A DNA stretch of 64,000 nucleotides, taken from Shinella sumterensis. Lineage in GTDB: Bacteria; Pseudomonadota; Alphaproteobacteria; Rhizobiales; Rhizobiaceae. The notes under the pieces were generated by a model, which was not told the DNA's origin, ran no database searches, and saw only the letters and a list, made by a program, of their open reading frames with translations. Both the position numbers and the translations under genes were made by a program. The stretch lies in NCBI RefSeq assembly GCF_004514425.2, contig NZ_MYFN02000009.1:62001-126000 (forward strand). Reading direction: 5' to 3'. Positions 44,530 through 53,608 of this stretch are shown here, one piece after another (within the stretch, counting starts at the first letter, position 1; every line of letters starts with the position of its first letter).

Positions 44530-44593
44530 GAAAATTGTCCGTAGGAGATGACCGACCCCGCGAACGGGGGCCGGCAGGAGACTGTTCCAAAAA

Positions 44594-45802
44594 TCACTTC
44601 TTGAGCAGCGGGCATTTCGATTCCGAAAGCGGCGGGAATGCCTCGTCCGCAGGCACGGTGCGCACGAGCGAATAATAATCCCACGGCCCCTTCGACTCTT
44701 CCGGCGTCTTCACACGGAAGAGAAACAGGTCGTGAACCATCAGCCCGTCCTCGCGGATGACGCCGTTCTTCGTAAAGAAGTCGTTGATCGGCGTCTTCTT
44801 CATCATCGCCATCACATCGGCCGTCTTGTCCGTTCCGGCAGCGGCGATCGATTTCAGGTAATGCATGGTGCTGGAATAGACGCCTGCCTGCGACATGTTC
44901 GGCATCTTGCCCATCTTCTCCATGTAGCGCTTGGAGAAGGCGCGGGTCTCGTCGTTCATGTCCCAGTAGAAGGACGAGGTCAGCATCATGCCCTTGGCGA
45001 TATCGAGACCCAGCGCATCGATCTCGTTGTCATAGACGAGAAGCCCGGCGAGCTTCTGGTTGCCCTGCCCCATGCCGAATTCCGAGGCCTGCTTGATCGC
45101 GTTCGACGTGTCGGCGCCGGCGGTCGCGAATGCGATCACGTCCGGGTTCGCGGCCTGCGCCTGCAGGATATAGGAGGAATAGTCCGGCGCATTCAGCGGC
45201 ACCTTGACCGAGCCGATCACCTCGCCGCCCGCAGCCTTCACGGCGGCAGCGGTCTGCTTTTCGAAGTCGTGGCCGAACGTGTAGTCGACCGTCACGAAGA
45301 ACCACTTCTTTCCACCTTCCTGCACGACTGCCGTGCCGGTCGAGCGGGCAAGAGCTTCCGTATCGTAGACGTAGTGAATGGTGTTGGCGTTGCAATCCTC
45401 GTTGGTGAAACGGGTCGAACCGGAGATATTGATGGTGACCAGCTTGTCCTTGGCAGCGGCGATCTTGCTGACCGCAAGGCCGGCCGAGGAGTTGTTGATG
45501 TCCATGACGGCATCGACGCCACCGACATCGAACCATTCGTTGGCAATCGAGACCGCCAGATCGACCTTGTTCTGCATGTCGGCGGAAACGACTTCGATCT
45601 TCTTGCCCAGAACCTCGCCGCCAAAATCGGCGACGGCCATCTCGGCAGCCGTCACGCTGCCCCTGCCTGCCACATCGGAATAATTGCCGGACATGTCCAT
45701 GAGCAGGCCGATCTTGACGGTATCGGCTGCGAAGGCAGAAGCCGATACGCTTGCCATCAGACCGGCGATCGCCAGCGACACTACGTTCATTTTCATTCGC
45801 AT
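44594..45802 (-). CDS. Liv-type ABC substrate-binding protein
   Basis: A 402-aa type I binding protein of the branched-chain amino acid/aromatic-acid (HAAT) family. A signal peptide (NVVSLAIAGLMASVSASAFA) precedes TVKIGLLMDMSGNYSDVAGR, DVGGVDAVMDINNSSAGLAV, FFVTVDYTFGHDFEKQT and NPDVIAFATAGADTSNAI. ATG 45802 has GAGG 8 nt upstream; the longer frame upstream is chance. Members of this subfamily often bind aromatic acids or amides. Confidence 0.87.
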   Translation of the reverse strand: MRMKMNVVSLAIAGLMASVSASAFAADTVKIGLLMDMSGNYSDVAGRGSVTAAEMAVADFGGEVLGKKIEVVSADMQNKVDLAVSIANEWFDVGGVDAVMDINNSSAGLAVSKIAAAKDKLVTINISGSTRFTNEDCNANTIHYVYDTEALARSTGTAVVQEGGKKWFFVTVDYTFGHDFEKQTAAAVKAAGGEVIGSVKVPLNAPDYSSYILQAQAANPDVIAFATAGADTSNAIKQASEFGMGQGNQKLAGLLVYDNEIDALGLDIAKGMMLTSSFYWDMNDETRAFSKRYMEKMGKMPNMSQAGVYSSTMHYLKSIAAAGTDKTADVMAMMKKTPINDFFTKNGVIREDGLMVHDLFLFRVKTPEESKGPWDYYSLVRTVPADEAFPPLSESKCPLLKK

Positions 45803-45834
45803 GTTCTGTTCCTCTCTTTTTGGTTTTGTCGATA

Positions 45835-47727
45835 TCAAACGTGAACGGGAGACGTGGCGGCATCCTTGGCTTGCGTTTTTGACCCGCCCCGTATGCGCAG
45901 GAGCATGATGATTTCCCCGACGATGCCGCGCCGGAAAACCAGAACGCAGATCACGAAAAGGCCACCGGTGACCACCGGGGCCGGCACCGTGAAACCTGCC
46001 AGATAGTGTTCGATGACGGTGATCACCGCCGCCCCGACAGCGGGTCCGAAGAAGGTTCCCATGCCGCCGAGCAGCGTCATCAGCACGACTTCGCCGGACA
46101 TCTGCCATGTCACGTCGGTCAGCGAAGCGATCTGGACCGTGATCACCTTGAGGCTGCCGGCCAGGCCCGCGAGCGCCGCCGAGATCACGAATGCGCCGAG
46201 CTTGTAGCGATGGACGTGATAGCCGAGCGAGACCGCCCGCAATTCATTGTCGCGAACCGCGCCGAGGATCGAGCCGAAGGGCGAGTTGAGAATGCGCCAG
46301 GTCGCTGCAAGCGCAAGACCAACGATCGCCAGAACGCTGTAATAGAGTGCGAAGGGATGATAGAGATCGATCATGCCGAACAGCATGCCGCGCGGAACCG
46401 CCTGAATGCCGTCTTCGCCACCGGCAAACGGCGCCTGTAGGAAGCAGAAATAGACCATCTGCCCGAGCGCGAGCGTGATCATGGCAAAGTAGATGCCCTG
46501 CCGGCGGATCGCGAGGATGCCGAAGATAAAACCGATGGCACTCGCTAAGACGACGCCCGCAAGGATCGCCACTTCCGGAGGAAAGCCCCAGATCTTCAGA
46601 GCATGCGCGGTGATGTAGGCGCTGCCGCCGAAGAAGGCTGCATGTCCGAACGAGAGCAGCCCGACATAACCGATCAGCAAGTTGAACGCGCAGGCGAACA
46701 GGGCAAAGCAGAGCAGCCGGGTCGCGAATGTCGGGTAAATGAAGAACGGAGCTGCCAGAAGGAAGAGGGCGGCAATGACGGCGATCGGAACTAGCGCCTT
46801 GCGGGAAAGCTTGCCGGCCGTCGCCAAGGCAGGGGCGGCCGTACTTGCGGCAACGTCACGACCGAAGAGGCCGGCCGGCCTGAACAGGAGAACAAGCGCC
46901 ATCACCAGGAAGATCACCACGGTCGATGCCTGCGGGTAGAAGACCTTGGTCAGCCCCTCAAGGATACCAAGCGCGAACCCGGTAACGACTGCACCCATGA
47001 TCGAACCCATGCCGCCCGCGACGACGACTGCGAAGACGATGATGATCAGATGGCTGCCCATCAACGGGCTGACCTGGTAGATTGGCGCGGCAAGAACACC
47101 TGCAAAGGCGGCAAGCATCGCGCCCAGTACGTAGGTTGCCGACAGAAGGATCGGGACGTTGACGCCGAATGTTTCGACAAGGCTGGCGTTTTCGGTTGCC
47201 GCACGCAGATAGCTGCCGATCTTGGTCTTCTCGATCAGAAGCCAGACCGCAAGGCACACCACGAGTGCCGCACTGACGATGAAGGCCCGATAGATCGGCA
47301 CGATGACGATCCCAAAATTCCAGACGCCCGTCAGGAGCGCCGGCGGTGCATAGGGCTTCCCGGCCGCACCGAGCCAGTGCCGCATCGAGCCCTCGATGAT
47401 AAGGGCAAGACCGAAGGTCAGCAGCAGACCGTAGAGATGATCGAGATTGTAGATGCGCCGAAGAAGCAGACGCTCGATGACAAAGGCAAGCAGGCCGACG
47501 ATTGCGGGCGCAAGCACCAGAGCCGGCCAATAACCGATGCCGAGATAGCGCAGCAGCAGCCAGGCGGTAACGGCGCCCAGCATGTATTGTGCGCCATGCG
47601 CAAAATTGATGACGCGCAGAAGACCGAAGATAACCGCAAGCCCGAGGCTCAGAACGGCATAGAAAGCGCCGTTGATCACACCGATCAGAAGCTGGCCCAT
47701 GATGAGCTGGATAGGGTAGCTGAACAT
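45835..47727 (-). CDS. Fused LivH-LivM ABC permease
   Basis: A 630-residue protein in which LivH (residues 1 to about 295: GQLLIGVINGAFYAVLSLGLAVIFG, GLLRVINFAHG) is joined to LivM (about 330-620: LIGYVGLLSFGHAAFFGG, LRAVSLGYHVHRYKLGAFVIS, LLGGMGTFFGPAVGA). The two are usually separate genes. ATG 47727 follows the LivF stop by 1 bp and removes 20 unlikely codons. Membrane component of the importer using the binding protein at 44594. Confidence 0.9.
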   Translation of the reverse strand: MFSYPIQLIMGQLLIGVINGAFYAVLSLGLAVIFGLLRVINFAHGAQYMLGAVTAWLLLRYLGIGYWPALVLAPAIVGLLAFVIERLLLRRIYNLDHLYGLLLTFGLALIIEGSMRHWLGAAGKPYAPPALLTGVWNFGIVIVPIYRAFIVSAALVVCLAVWLLIEKTKIGSYLRAATENASLVETFGVNVPILLSATYVLGAMLAAFAGVLAAPIYQVSPLMGSHLIIIVFAVVVAGGMGSIMGAVVTGFALGILEGLTKVFYPQASTVVIFLVMALVLLFRPAGLFGRDVAASTAAPALATAGKLSRKALVPIAVIAALFLLAAPFFIYPTFATRLLCFALFACAFNLLIGYVGLLSFGHAAFFGGSAYITAHALKIWGFPPEVAILAGVVLASAIGFIFGILAIRRQGIYFAMITLALGQMVYFCFLQAPFAGGEDGIQAVPRGMLFGMIDLYHPFALYYSVLAIVGLALAATWRILNSPFGSILGAVRDNELRAVSLGYHVHRYKLGAFVISAALAGLAGSLKVITVQIASLTDVTWQMSGEVVLMTLLGGMGTFFGPAVGAAVITVIEHYLAGFTVPAPVVTGGLFVICVLVFRRGIVGEIIMLLRIRGGSKTQAKDAATSPVHV

Positions 47728-47728
47728 G

Positions 47729-48439
47729 TTAGACCCCCAGATAACCTTCGAGTTCGCCGCGACGGGCATCGATGTCCGCCGCCGCAAGATCGAGCACGAT
47801 GCGACCGTGCTCCATGACGCAGAGCCGGTCCGCGAGACCCTTCGAAAATCCGAAATTCTGCTCGACGAGAAGGATCGTCATGCGCCGCTGCTTGAGGATC
47901 TGCAGCGTTTCGGCAATCCGGTCGACGATCACCGGTGCAAGTCCCTCGGTCGGCTCATCGAGCAGGAGAAGTTTCGCACCGGTTCTCAGAACGCGCGCCA
48001 TGGCCAGCATCTGCTGCTCGCCGCCGGAAAGCTTGGTTCCCGGACTTGTGCGACGCTCCTTCAGGTTGGGGAAAAGCGTGTAGATTTCCTCGATCATCAT
48101 GCCGCCTTCGGCCACCACGACCGGCAGAAGCAGATTTTCCTCGACTGTGAGGCTGGAAAATATCCCGCGCTCCTCCGGCACATAGGCCAGCCCCTGATAA
48201 GCCAATCGGTGACGGGGAATGGAGGTCACGTCGCGGCCGTTGATCTCGATTGCGCCTGTCCGTTTCTTGAGCAGGGCAGCGATCGCCTTCAACGTCGTTG
48301 TCTTGCCCGCGCCGTTGCGGCCGGTCAGCATCAGCGTCTCGCCGGGCATGATCGAAAGATCGACGCCATGCAGGACGTGGCTTTCTCCGTACCAGCCCTG
48401 AACGCCGGAAAGGCGAAGATGCGGTTGAACATCACGCAT
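47729..48439 (-). CDS. Liv-type ABC ATPase LivF
   Basis: A 236-aa LivF-type ATPase. Walker A is GRNGAGKTTTLKAIA, the Q-loop region YVPEERGIFSSLTVEENL, signature LSGGEQQMLAMARVL and Walker B LLLDEPTEGLAP. ATG 48439 overlaps the LivG 3' end by 8 bp and matches family length; upstream starts at 48508 are less likely. Confidence 0.92.
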   Translation of the reverse strand: MRDVQPHLRLSGVQGWYGESHVLHGVDLSIMPGETLMLTGRNGAGKTTTLKAIAALLKKRTGAIEINGRDVTSIPRHRLAYQGLAYVPEERGIFSSLTVEENLLLPVVVAEGGMMIEEIYTLFPNLKERRTSPGTKLSGGEQQMLAMARVLRTGAKLLLLDEPTEGLAPVIVDRIAETLQILKQRRMTILLVEQNFGFSKGLADRLCVMEHGRIVLDLAAADIDARRGELEGYLGV

Positions 48440-49196
48440 GACCATTCCCCATATAGGCTTCGCGCACGCGCGGATCGGCACTGACATCCGCATAGGTGCC
48501 TTCGGCAAGCGTTTCCCCGCGCGCCAGCACCGTGACCCGGTCGCACAGGCGCGAGACGACGCCGAGATTGTGCTCGACCATGACCACCGTCTTACCCTTT
48601 GCTACCTTTCGGATCAGTTCGACCATGTCGTCGATATCCTCACGGCCCATGCCCGCCATCGGCTCGTCAAGCAGCAGGACATCCGGCGAAAGTGCGAGAG
48701 TGGTAGCGATTTCAAGCGCGCGCTTGCGGCCGTAGGGCAATTCGCCGGCCTGCCGTGTCGCCCACGCGCTCAGCCCGACGCTGTCGATCAGCTCTTCCGC
48801 GCGGCCATACAGCGGGTTAAGCGCGCGGCGTGAACGCCATAACTGCGTGGCCAGTCCGGCCGGCCGCTGAAGCGCCACCACGACATTTTCCAGGACCGTG
48901 AGGCTCGGAAAGATCGCCGAAATCTGGAAGGAGCGGACAAGGCCCTGTCGCGCCACATCGGCCGCTGGCATTCGGGTAATGTCTCGGCCCCGCAGAAAGA
49001 TGTTGCCCGAGGTCGGTGGGATTGTCTTGGTGAGGAGGTTGAACACCGTCGTCTTGCCGGCGCCGTTCGGGCCGATCAGCGCGTGGATGTGGCCTTCCAT
49101 GATCTCGATATCGAGATTGTTCACGGCGCGGAAGCCGTAGAATTCCCGCACTAGCTTCGTTGCGCGAAGCACCGGCGCCTCTGACTGAGAAGACAT
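48432..49196 (-). CDS. Liv-type ABC ATPase LivG
   Basis: A 254-aa LivG-type ATPase. Walker A is GPNGAGKTTVFNLLT, with RSFQISAIFPSLTVLENV, a signature region read LPYGRKRALEIATTLA (LPYGRKRAL replaces LSGGQ, as in LivG) and Walker B LLLDEPMAGMG. First gene of the minus-strand operon; its promoter faces that of the IclR regulator. Confidence 0.92.
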   Translation of the reverse strand: MSSQSEAPVLRATKLVREFYGFRAVNNLDIEIMEGHIHALIGPNGAGKTTVFNLLTKTIPPTSGNIFLRGRDITRMPAADVARQGLVRSFQISAIFPSLTVLENVVVALQRPAGLATQLWRSRRALNPLYGRAEELIDSVGLSAWATRQAGELPYGRKRALEIATTLALSPDVLLLDEPMAGMGREDIDDMVELIRKVAKGKTVVMVEHNLGVVSRLCDRVTVLARGETLAEGTYADVSADPRVREAYMGNGHA

Positions 49197-49214
49197 TTTT
49201 TCACAGTTCCCATT

Positions 49215-49231
49215 GTTTCGTTTTTCGAAAC
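49215..49231. promoter_or_regulatory. Candidate IclR operator
   Basis: GTTTCG-TTTTT-CGAAAC is a perfect inverted repeat in the livG-iclR divergent gap, with a third CGAAAC half site at 49245-49250. IclR-family regulators commonly bind such sites next to their own gene. It lies 19 bp upstream of the livG start (49196) and about 115 bp upstream of iclR. Confidence 0.55.
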
Positions 49232-49346
49232 TTGTCATAATATACGAAACATGAGACCATTCATGTGGATCGCTGTCAACGCCTAGAAAGAAACTTTCTT
49301 GGCGGTGAAAGCCGCGCGGAAGCAGGATCAGCGTCAGGGAACGGGT

Positions 49347-50159
49347 ATGGCTGTCACGAAAACTGAAGAAACTGGTGCATCGGATCGGAATTTACCGCTG
49401 GAGCGCTACTTCCGCGTGCTGGAATTGTTGGCGGCATACCCGCAAGGATTGGCGCTCAACGATCTCGTCGTCATGATGATGTTGCCGAAGGGGACGATCC
49501 ACAGGCTGCTTTCCGCCATGCAACGGACGAATCTCGTCACGGTTGGAAGCGGCACCCGTGCGCGATACACCCTCTCTGCGCGCGTCCAGCGCCTCGGACG
49601 ACTTGCCGTCGATCCGGATGTCGTTGCGACACTCGCCAAGCCGCTCCTGCAGGATTTCAGCGAAAAGGTGGGTGAGACCTGTTATCTCTGCCGGCTGGAA
49701 GGCACGGTGATCCAGTCCATTTCGATCTCCTCTCCCGAGGACACCTGGACAGGCTACGTTCTGCCCGGAAAAACGCTGCAACCGCATGCGACGGCCGCCG
49801 GCAAGGCCATCATGGCCTATCAGCCGCCGGAAACTGTCGACGCGGCAATTGCCGCCGGCCTGCCGGCCCTCTGCAGTCGAACCATCACCGACCGGGAAAC
49901 ACTTCTGTCAGAGTATGCCAAGGTTCGGGAACAGGGATATGCGACCTGCATTCAGGAAGTCGTGCCCGAGCTTTCGGCCTTTGCCATGCCGATTGAGGTC
50001 GACGGCATCGGCGTCCGGTTCAGCGTCGGCATGCTGGGGCCGCATTCGCGCATGACCGTCCGCATGGAAAAGGACCTGGCCGGAGAATTCTCCGCGCTTG
50101 CAAACGCGATCCGCGCTCTTTTGAACGGGCAGTCCACCGAGCGGCTCGGCGCATTCTGA
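49347..50159 (+). CDS. IclR-family regulator
   Basis: A 270-aa IclR regulator. The N-terminal winged helix is FRVLELLAAYPQGLALNDLV...MLPKGTIHRLLSAM (about residues 22-65). The effector domain has VGETCYLCRLEGTVIQSISI, LQPHATAAGKAIMAY and GYATCIQEVVPELSAFAMPIEV. ATG 49347 is preferred to a TTG at 49299. Divergent from the Liv transporter-hydrolase operon and upstream of the monooxygenase, it probably controls both in response to an aromatic intermediate. Confidence 0.9.
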   Translation: MAVTKTEETGASDRNLPLERYFRVLELLAAYPQGLALNDLVVMMMLPKGTIHRLLSAMQRTNLVTVGSGTRARYTLSARVQRLGRLAVDPDVVATLAKPLLQDFSEKVGETCYLCRLEGTVIQSISISSPEDTWTGYVLPGKTLQPHATAAGKAIMAYQPPETVDAAIAAGLPALCSRTITDRETLLSEYAKVREQGYATCIQEVVPELSAFAMPIEVDGIGVRFSVGMLGPHSRMTVRMEKDLAGEFSALANAIRALLNGQSTERLGAF

Positions 50160-50715
50160 GCCGATCACCGTGCCGTATAGTCGGATGCGGCTGGACGGCC
50201 GCCCCTCAATAGATGACTCTTAACCGCCCCGACGGAGCCCATCTCGGCCGGAATGCGGACTGTCGTGCGGAAAAGTCCGAAGGCTGCGCCCATATTGGTT
50301 CCCATCACGAGGCACAGATCGCATCGTCGGTCTCGACCACCCGCGACCGGAAGAATGCCGGCACAACTCACGAACCCGTCATCCTGTCGACCGGGCATCA
50401 AACGCGGCAAGCTCCTTCCCGAGGTAGAAGCGCCGAAATCCAGCGCCATGACCGAGTCAATGGAAGAGGGTTCCAGTTACCCATTGATGGAGCGCACCTT
50501 CGCGGAAATGAACAGGAAATGGTCGACGCTCCCTCAACGAGCCTGCCTAAATTGGCTTCATAAGATGAAATTCGGCTCAAAATGTCGAAAACAGGCAACT
50601 TTACGAATCAAATAATCGAATTGCGGAAAAAATAAATTGATAAATGACGAAATAGGGAATATTGGATGGGGTTATGGAAATACGAGTTTCCCTTCACTGA
50701 GCGAGAGGTACTGGG
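50160..50715. other. 556-base gap before monooxygenase copy 2
   Basis: Overlapping ORFs on both strands, the best on minus (50165-50449) with no recognisable motif. The last 150 bases are AT-rich (AATAATCGAATTGCGGAAAAAATAAATTG) and probably carry the promoter for 50716. The gap may hold a decayed gene. Confidence 0.4.
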
Positions 50716-51861
50716 ATGAGTGGGCAGAAGCATGCAGAAATTGCTGGGGGCGGAATTGGGGGGTTGACCGCAGCCCTATCTCTTGCTCGTCGTGGCTGGA
50801 GCGTTCGCGTTCACGAACGCGCCAAGGAACTTAGAGAGATCGGCGCCGGGCTCTTCGTCTGGGAAAATGCCCTCCGGACCCTTGAGGCGCTCGGAGCCTA
50901 TGATGAAGTGGCATCGACGGGGGAGTGGAACAAGAGCTGGCAAATCCGCGACCATCGCAATCGCGTGTTGCAATCTGATTGGCTGATGAAAGATAGCCGA
51001 CTGATCACCGCAGAGAGACAAGCGCTGCATATGGCCATCGCCAACCAGGCTATGCGTGCCGGCGTCGAGATTTGCACCAATGCAGAGGTGGTCGGGGCGA
51101 GTTCAGACGGCTATCTGGAGTTGGCGACCGGCACGAAGCATAAAGCTGATTTGGTGTTGGGAGTAGAAGGTGTAACCTCGCGCGTCCGTGACCAGATGCC
51201 TGGCCAAAAGAATATCGAGCGGCTCTACGATGGCGGAGCCCGGTATTTGATCCGTCGCAACGAAAATGACCTTGAAGTTCTAAACAGTTCGATAGAGTGC
51301 TGGAACGGTGGACGACGTGTCGGCGTGATCCCGGTCAGCAAAGAGCATATCTATCTTTATCTTTGCTGCCCAATCGCTGACAAGAAAGGCGCGGAAACTC
51401 CTCCGAACATCGATAGTTGGGTGAAGTCGTTTCCACAACTCGAGACGTACCTGCGACGCCTTACTGATAATGGCAAGTTCGTGGAGTTCCGGGACATTCG
51501 ATGCGAAAAGTGGCATCACGGCCGGATGGCAATTCTCGGGGATGCGGCGCACGCAATGTCACCGAATCTGGGGCAGGCGGCCTGTGTCACGATGCAGTCC
51601 GCTTACATGCTTGCTCGATGTGTCGATGAAGCACCATCCGTACATCAGGGCCTCAGGGACTGGGAAACCAAATTCCGTCCGGTTGTCGATGCCACTCAGC
51701 GTCTATCCAGGTTCTACGGCCGAGTAGGAACCCGGTGGCCAGTTGTTCTGCAAGATGCGCGTTCGCTCATGATTGCGGCGATGGGCCGATCTGCCAAACT
51801 TCAGCATCGTATTAATGTCGCAGTGCGGACAGATGTGACGGCCTTGGCGCCGGTGCTGTAA
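50716..51861 (+). CDS. MHPCO-like FAD-dependent monooxygenase (copy 2)
   Basis: A 381-aa class A flavin monooxygenase paralogous along its whole length to 25114-26256. FAD motif AEIAGGGIGGLTAALSLA, DG motif DLVLGVEGVTSRVR (Val-Glu in place of the usual Ala-Asp), GD motif MAILGDAAHAMSPNLGQA and the shared FYGRVGTRWP tail. The resemblance to 2-methyl-3-hydroxypyridine-5-carboxylate oxygenase suggests hydroxylation and opening of a hydroxypyridine ring. A hairpin (51884) and succinate-semialdehyde dehydrogenase follow. Confidence 0.82.
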   Translation: MSGQKHAEIAGGGIGGLTAALSLARRGWSVRVHERAKELREIGAGLFVWENALRTLEALGAYDEVASTGEWNKSWQIRDHRNRVLQSDWLMKDSRLITAERQALHMAIANQAMRAGVEICTNAEVVGASSDGYLELATGTKHKADLVLGVEGVTSRVRDQMPGQKNIERLYDGGARYLIRRNENDLEVLNSSIECWNGGRRVGVIPVSKEHIYLYLCCPIADKKGAETPPNIDSWVKSFPQLETYLRRLTDNGKFVEFRDIRCEKWHHGRMAILGDAAHAMSPNLGQAACVTMQSAYMLARCVDEAPSVHQGLRDWETKFRPVVDATQRLSRFYGRVGTRWPVVLQDARSLMIAAMGRSAKLQHRINVAVRTDVTALAPVL

Positions 51862-51883
51862 CCCAGGAAATGACCTAAGGATT

Positions 51884-51908
51884 GAATGGCCGGTGTAACC
51901 GGCCATTC
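51884..51908 (+). terminator. Hairpin after monooxygenase copy 2
   Basis: An 11-bp perfect stem GAATGGCCGGT / ACCGGCCATTC with a 3-nt loop, 22 bp past the stop. No strong T-run follows, so termination may be partial with read-through into the dehydrogenase gene. Confidence 0.5.
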
Positions 51909-52037
51909 GGCACATTGACTGAACTTATCTTTGCGATCTCACGCATCGCAATCCATGCGCCGGCAGGTTTTGTTACTGCCTCGCTGTGAATGCAAACCAC
52001 TTCGATTTCGAATCCTCATCTAACGCGACGGATCAAT

Positions 52038-53519
52038 ATGCCCATCTCAAAGACACTCCTTTCGAAACTGAATGACGAAAGTCTTGTTGTGAGTTCCGCG
52101 TATATCGGGGGGGTGTGGATTGATGAAGCGGAGAGCAGAAAGAGGTTTGATGTTTTCAATCCGTCAACGGGAGATCTGTTGGCATCGCTGCCTGATCTGA
52201 GTCGAACCGAAGCAAAGCGTGCCATTTCAATTGCCAGCGTTCAGCAGAAGAGCTGGGCGAAAATGAGTGCGAAAGAACGATCCTCTATCCTGAAAAACCT
52301 GTTCAGTCTCATCGTCGCAAATGCCGATGACCTGGCAACGATCTTAACTTCGGAAATGGGAAAACCATTTCCCGAAGCAAAGGGCGAGGTATTGTACGGC
52401 GCATCGTATATAGAGTGGTTTGCGGAAGAAGCGAAACGTATCTATGGCGATACCATCCCCGGTCACCAGCGAGACAAACGCATCATCGTCATCAAGCAGC
52501 CAATCGGTGTTGTTGCTGCGATTACTCCTTGGAATTTCCCAAACGCAATGCTCGCCAGAAAGCTTGCGCCAGCTTTGGCGGCGGGGTGTGCGATGGTTTC
52601 TCGACCAGCGACTGAAACTCCGCTCTCTGCGATAGCATTGGCAGTTCTCGCAGAACGTGCTGGCGTACCTCCAGGCCTCCTAAGCGTTATCACCTCGACA
52701 GCATCATCCGAGATCGGGAAGGAATTCACCGAAAACAGTTTGGTGAGGAAACTGACGTTCACCGGTTCGACCGCGGTTGGAAAGATTTTAATGAGGCAGG
52801 GTTCCGAGCAAATTATGAAACTGGGCCTCGAACTAGGTGGGAACGCGCCATTCATCGTCTTTGAAGACGCTGATCTCGATGCTGCAGTGGAAGGCGCGAT
52901 GGTTTCCAAATATCGCAACAACGGTCAGACCTGCGTGTGCGCCAACCGTCTTTACGTGCAAGCGGCCGTGTATGATGCCTTCGCAGAAAAGCTTGCAGCT
53001 AGGGTATCGACCCTCAAGGTTGGCGATGGGTTCGAGCAGGACGTCGCAGCCGGGCCGCTGATTACGGTTAAGGCGGTAGAAAAGGTCGAGGAACATATCG
53101 CCGACGCACTGGAAAAGGGTGCAAGAATCGCCGTCGGAGGAAAGCTAGACGAAAGAGGCGGTCTGTTCTTCCAGCCGACGGTACTGACAGGTGTCACGTC
53201 TGAAATGAAAGTTGCGCGCGAGGAAACGTTTGGTCCCGTTGCGCCGCTGTTCAAATTCGAGACTGAGGACGATGTTATCGAGCTTGCGAACGACACAGAG
53301 TTCGGTCTTGCGTCATATTTCTACGCGAAAGATATGTCCCGTGTGTTTCGAGTGGCGGAGGCGCTCGAATACGGAATGGTGGGTATCAACACCGGACTAA
53401 TCTCTACAGAAGTCGCTCCTTTTGGCGGGACAAAGCAATCGGGACAGGGGCGGGAAGGTTCAAAATATGGCATCGATGACTACGTTGAGCTCAAGTACCT
53501 TTGCCTCGACGTAAACTGA
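52038..53519 (+). CDS. gabD: NAD(P)-dependent succinate-semialdehyde dehydrogenase
   Basis: A 493-aa aldehyde dehydrogenase of the GabD type, oxidising succinate semialdehyde to succinate. The catalytic Glu is in LELGGNAPFIVFED (about residue 264) and catalytic Cys in NNGQTCVCANRLYV (about residue 299). ITPWNFPNAM and FGGTKQSGQGREGSKYG are strongly GabD-like. ATG 52038 is preferred to 51990 for family length. Placed behind the ring-opening monooxygenase, it would handle the C4 product of pyridine cleavage. Confidence 0.87.
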   Translation: MPISKTLLSKLNDESLVVSSAYIGGVWIDEAESRKRFDVFNPSTGDLLASLPDLSRTEAKRAISIASVQQKSWAKMSAKERSSILKNLFSLIVANADDLATILTSEMGKPFPEAKGEVLYGASYIEWFAEEAKRIYGDTIPGHQRDKRIIVIKQPIGVVAAITPWNFPNAMLARKLAPALAAGCAMVSRPATETPLSAIALAVLAERAGVPPGLLSVITSTASSEIGKEFTENSLVRKLTFTGSTAVGKILMRQGSEQIMKLGLELGGNAPFIVFEDADLDAAVEGAMVSKYRNNGQTCVCANRLYVQAAVYDAFAEKLAARVSTLKVGDGFEQDVAAGPLITVKAVEKVEEHIADALEKGARIAVGGKLDERGGLFFQPTVLTGVTSEMKVAREETFGPVAPLFKFETEDDVIELANDTEFGLASYFYAKDMSRVFRVAEALEYGMVGINTGLISTEVAPFGGTKQSGQGREGSKYGIDDYVELKYLCLDVN

Positions 53520-53608
53520 TAGCTAAGTTTAAGCGCAATATCGATGGATTTGCCGATCGAGCCAGAGTTGATGCTCTGGAGCGCGCGTGAAATACGAACG
53601 CGAAGTTG

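Noticed and set aside
50165-50449. 94-aa minus-strand ORF between IclR and monooxygenase 2
   Set aside because: No recognisable family and no ribosome site; possible decayed gene only.
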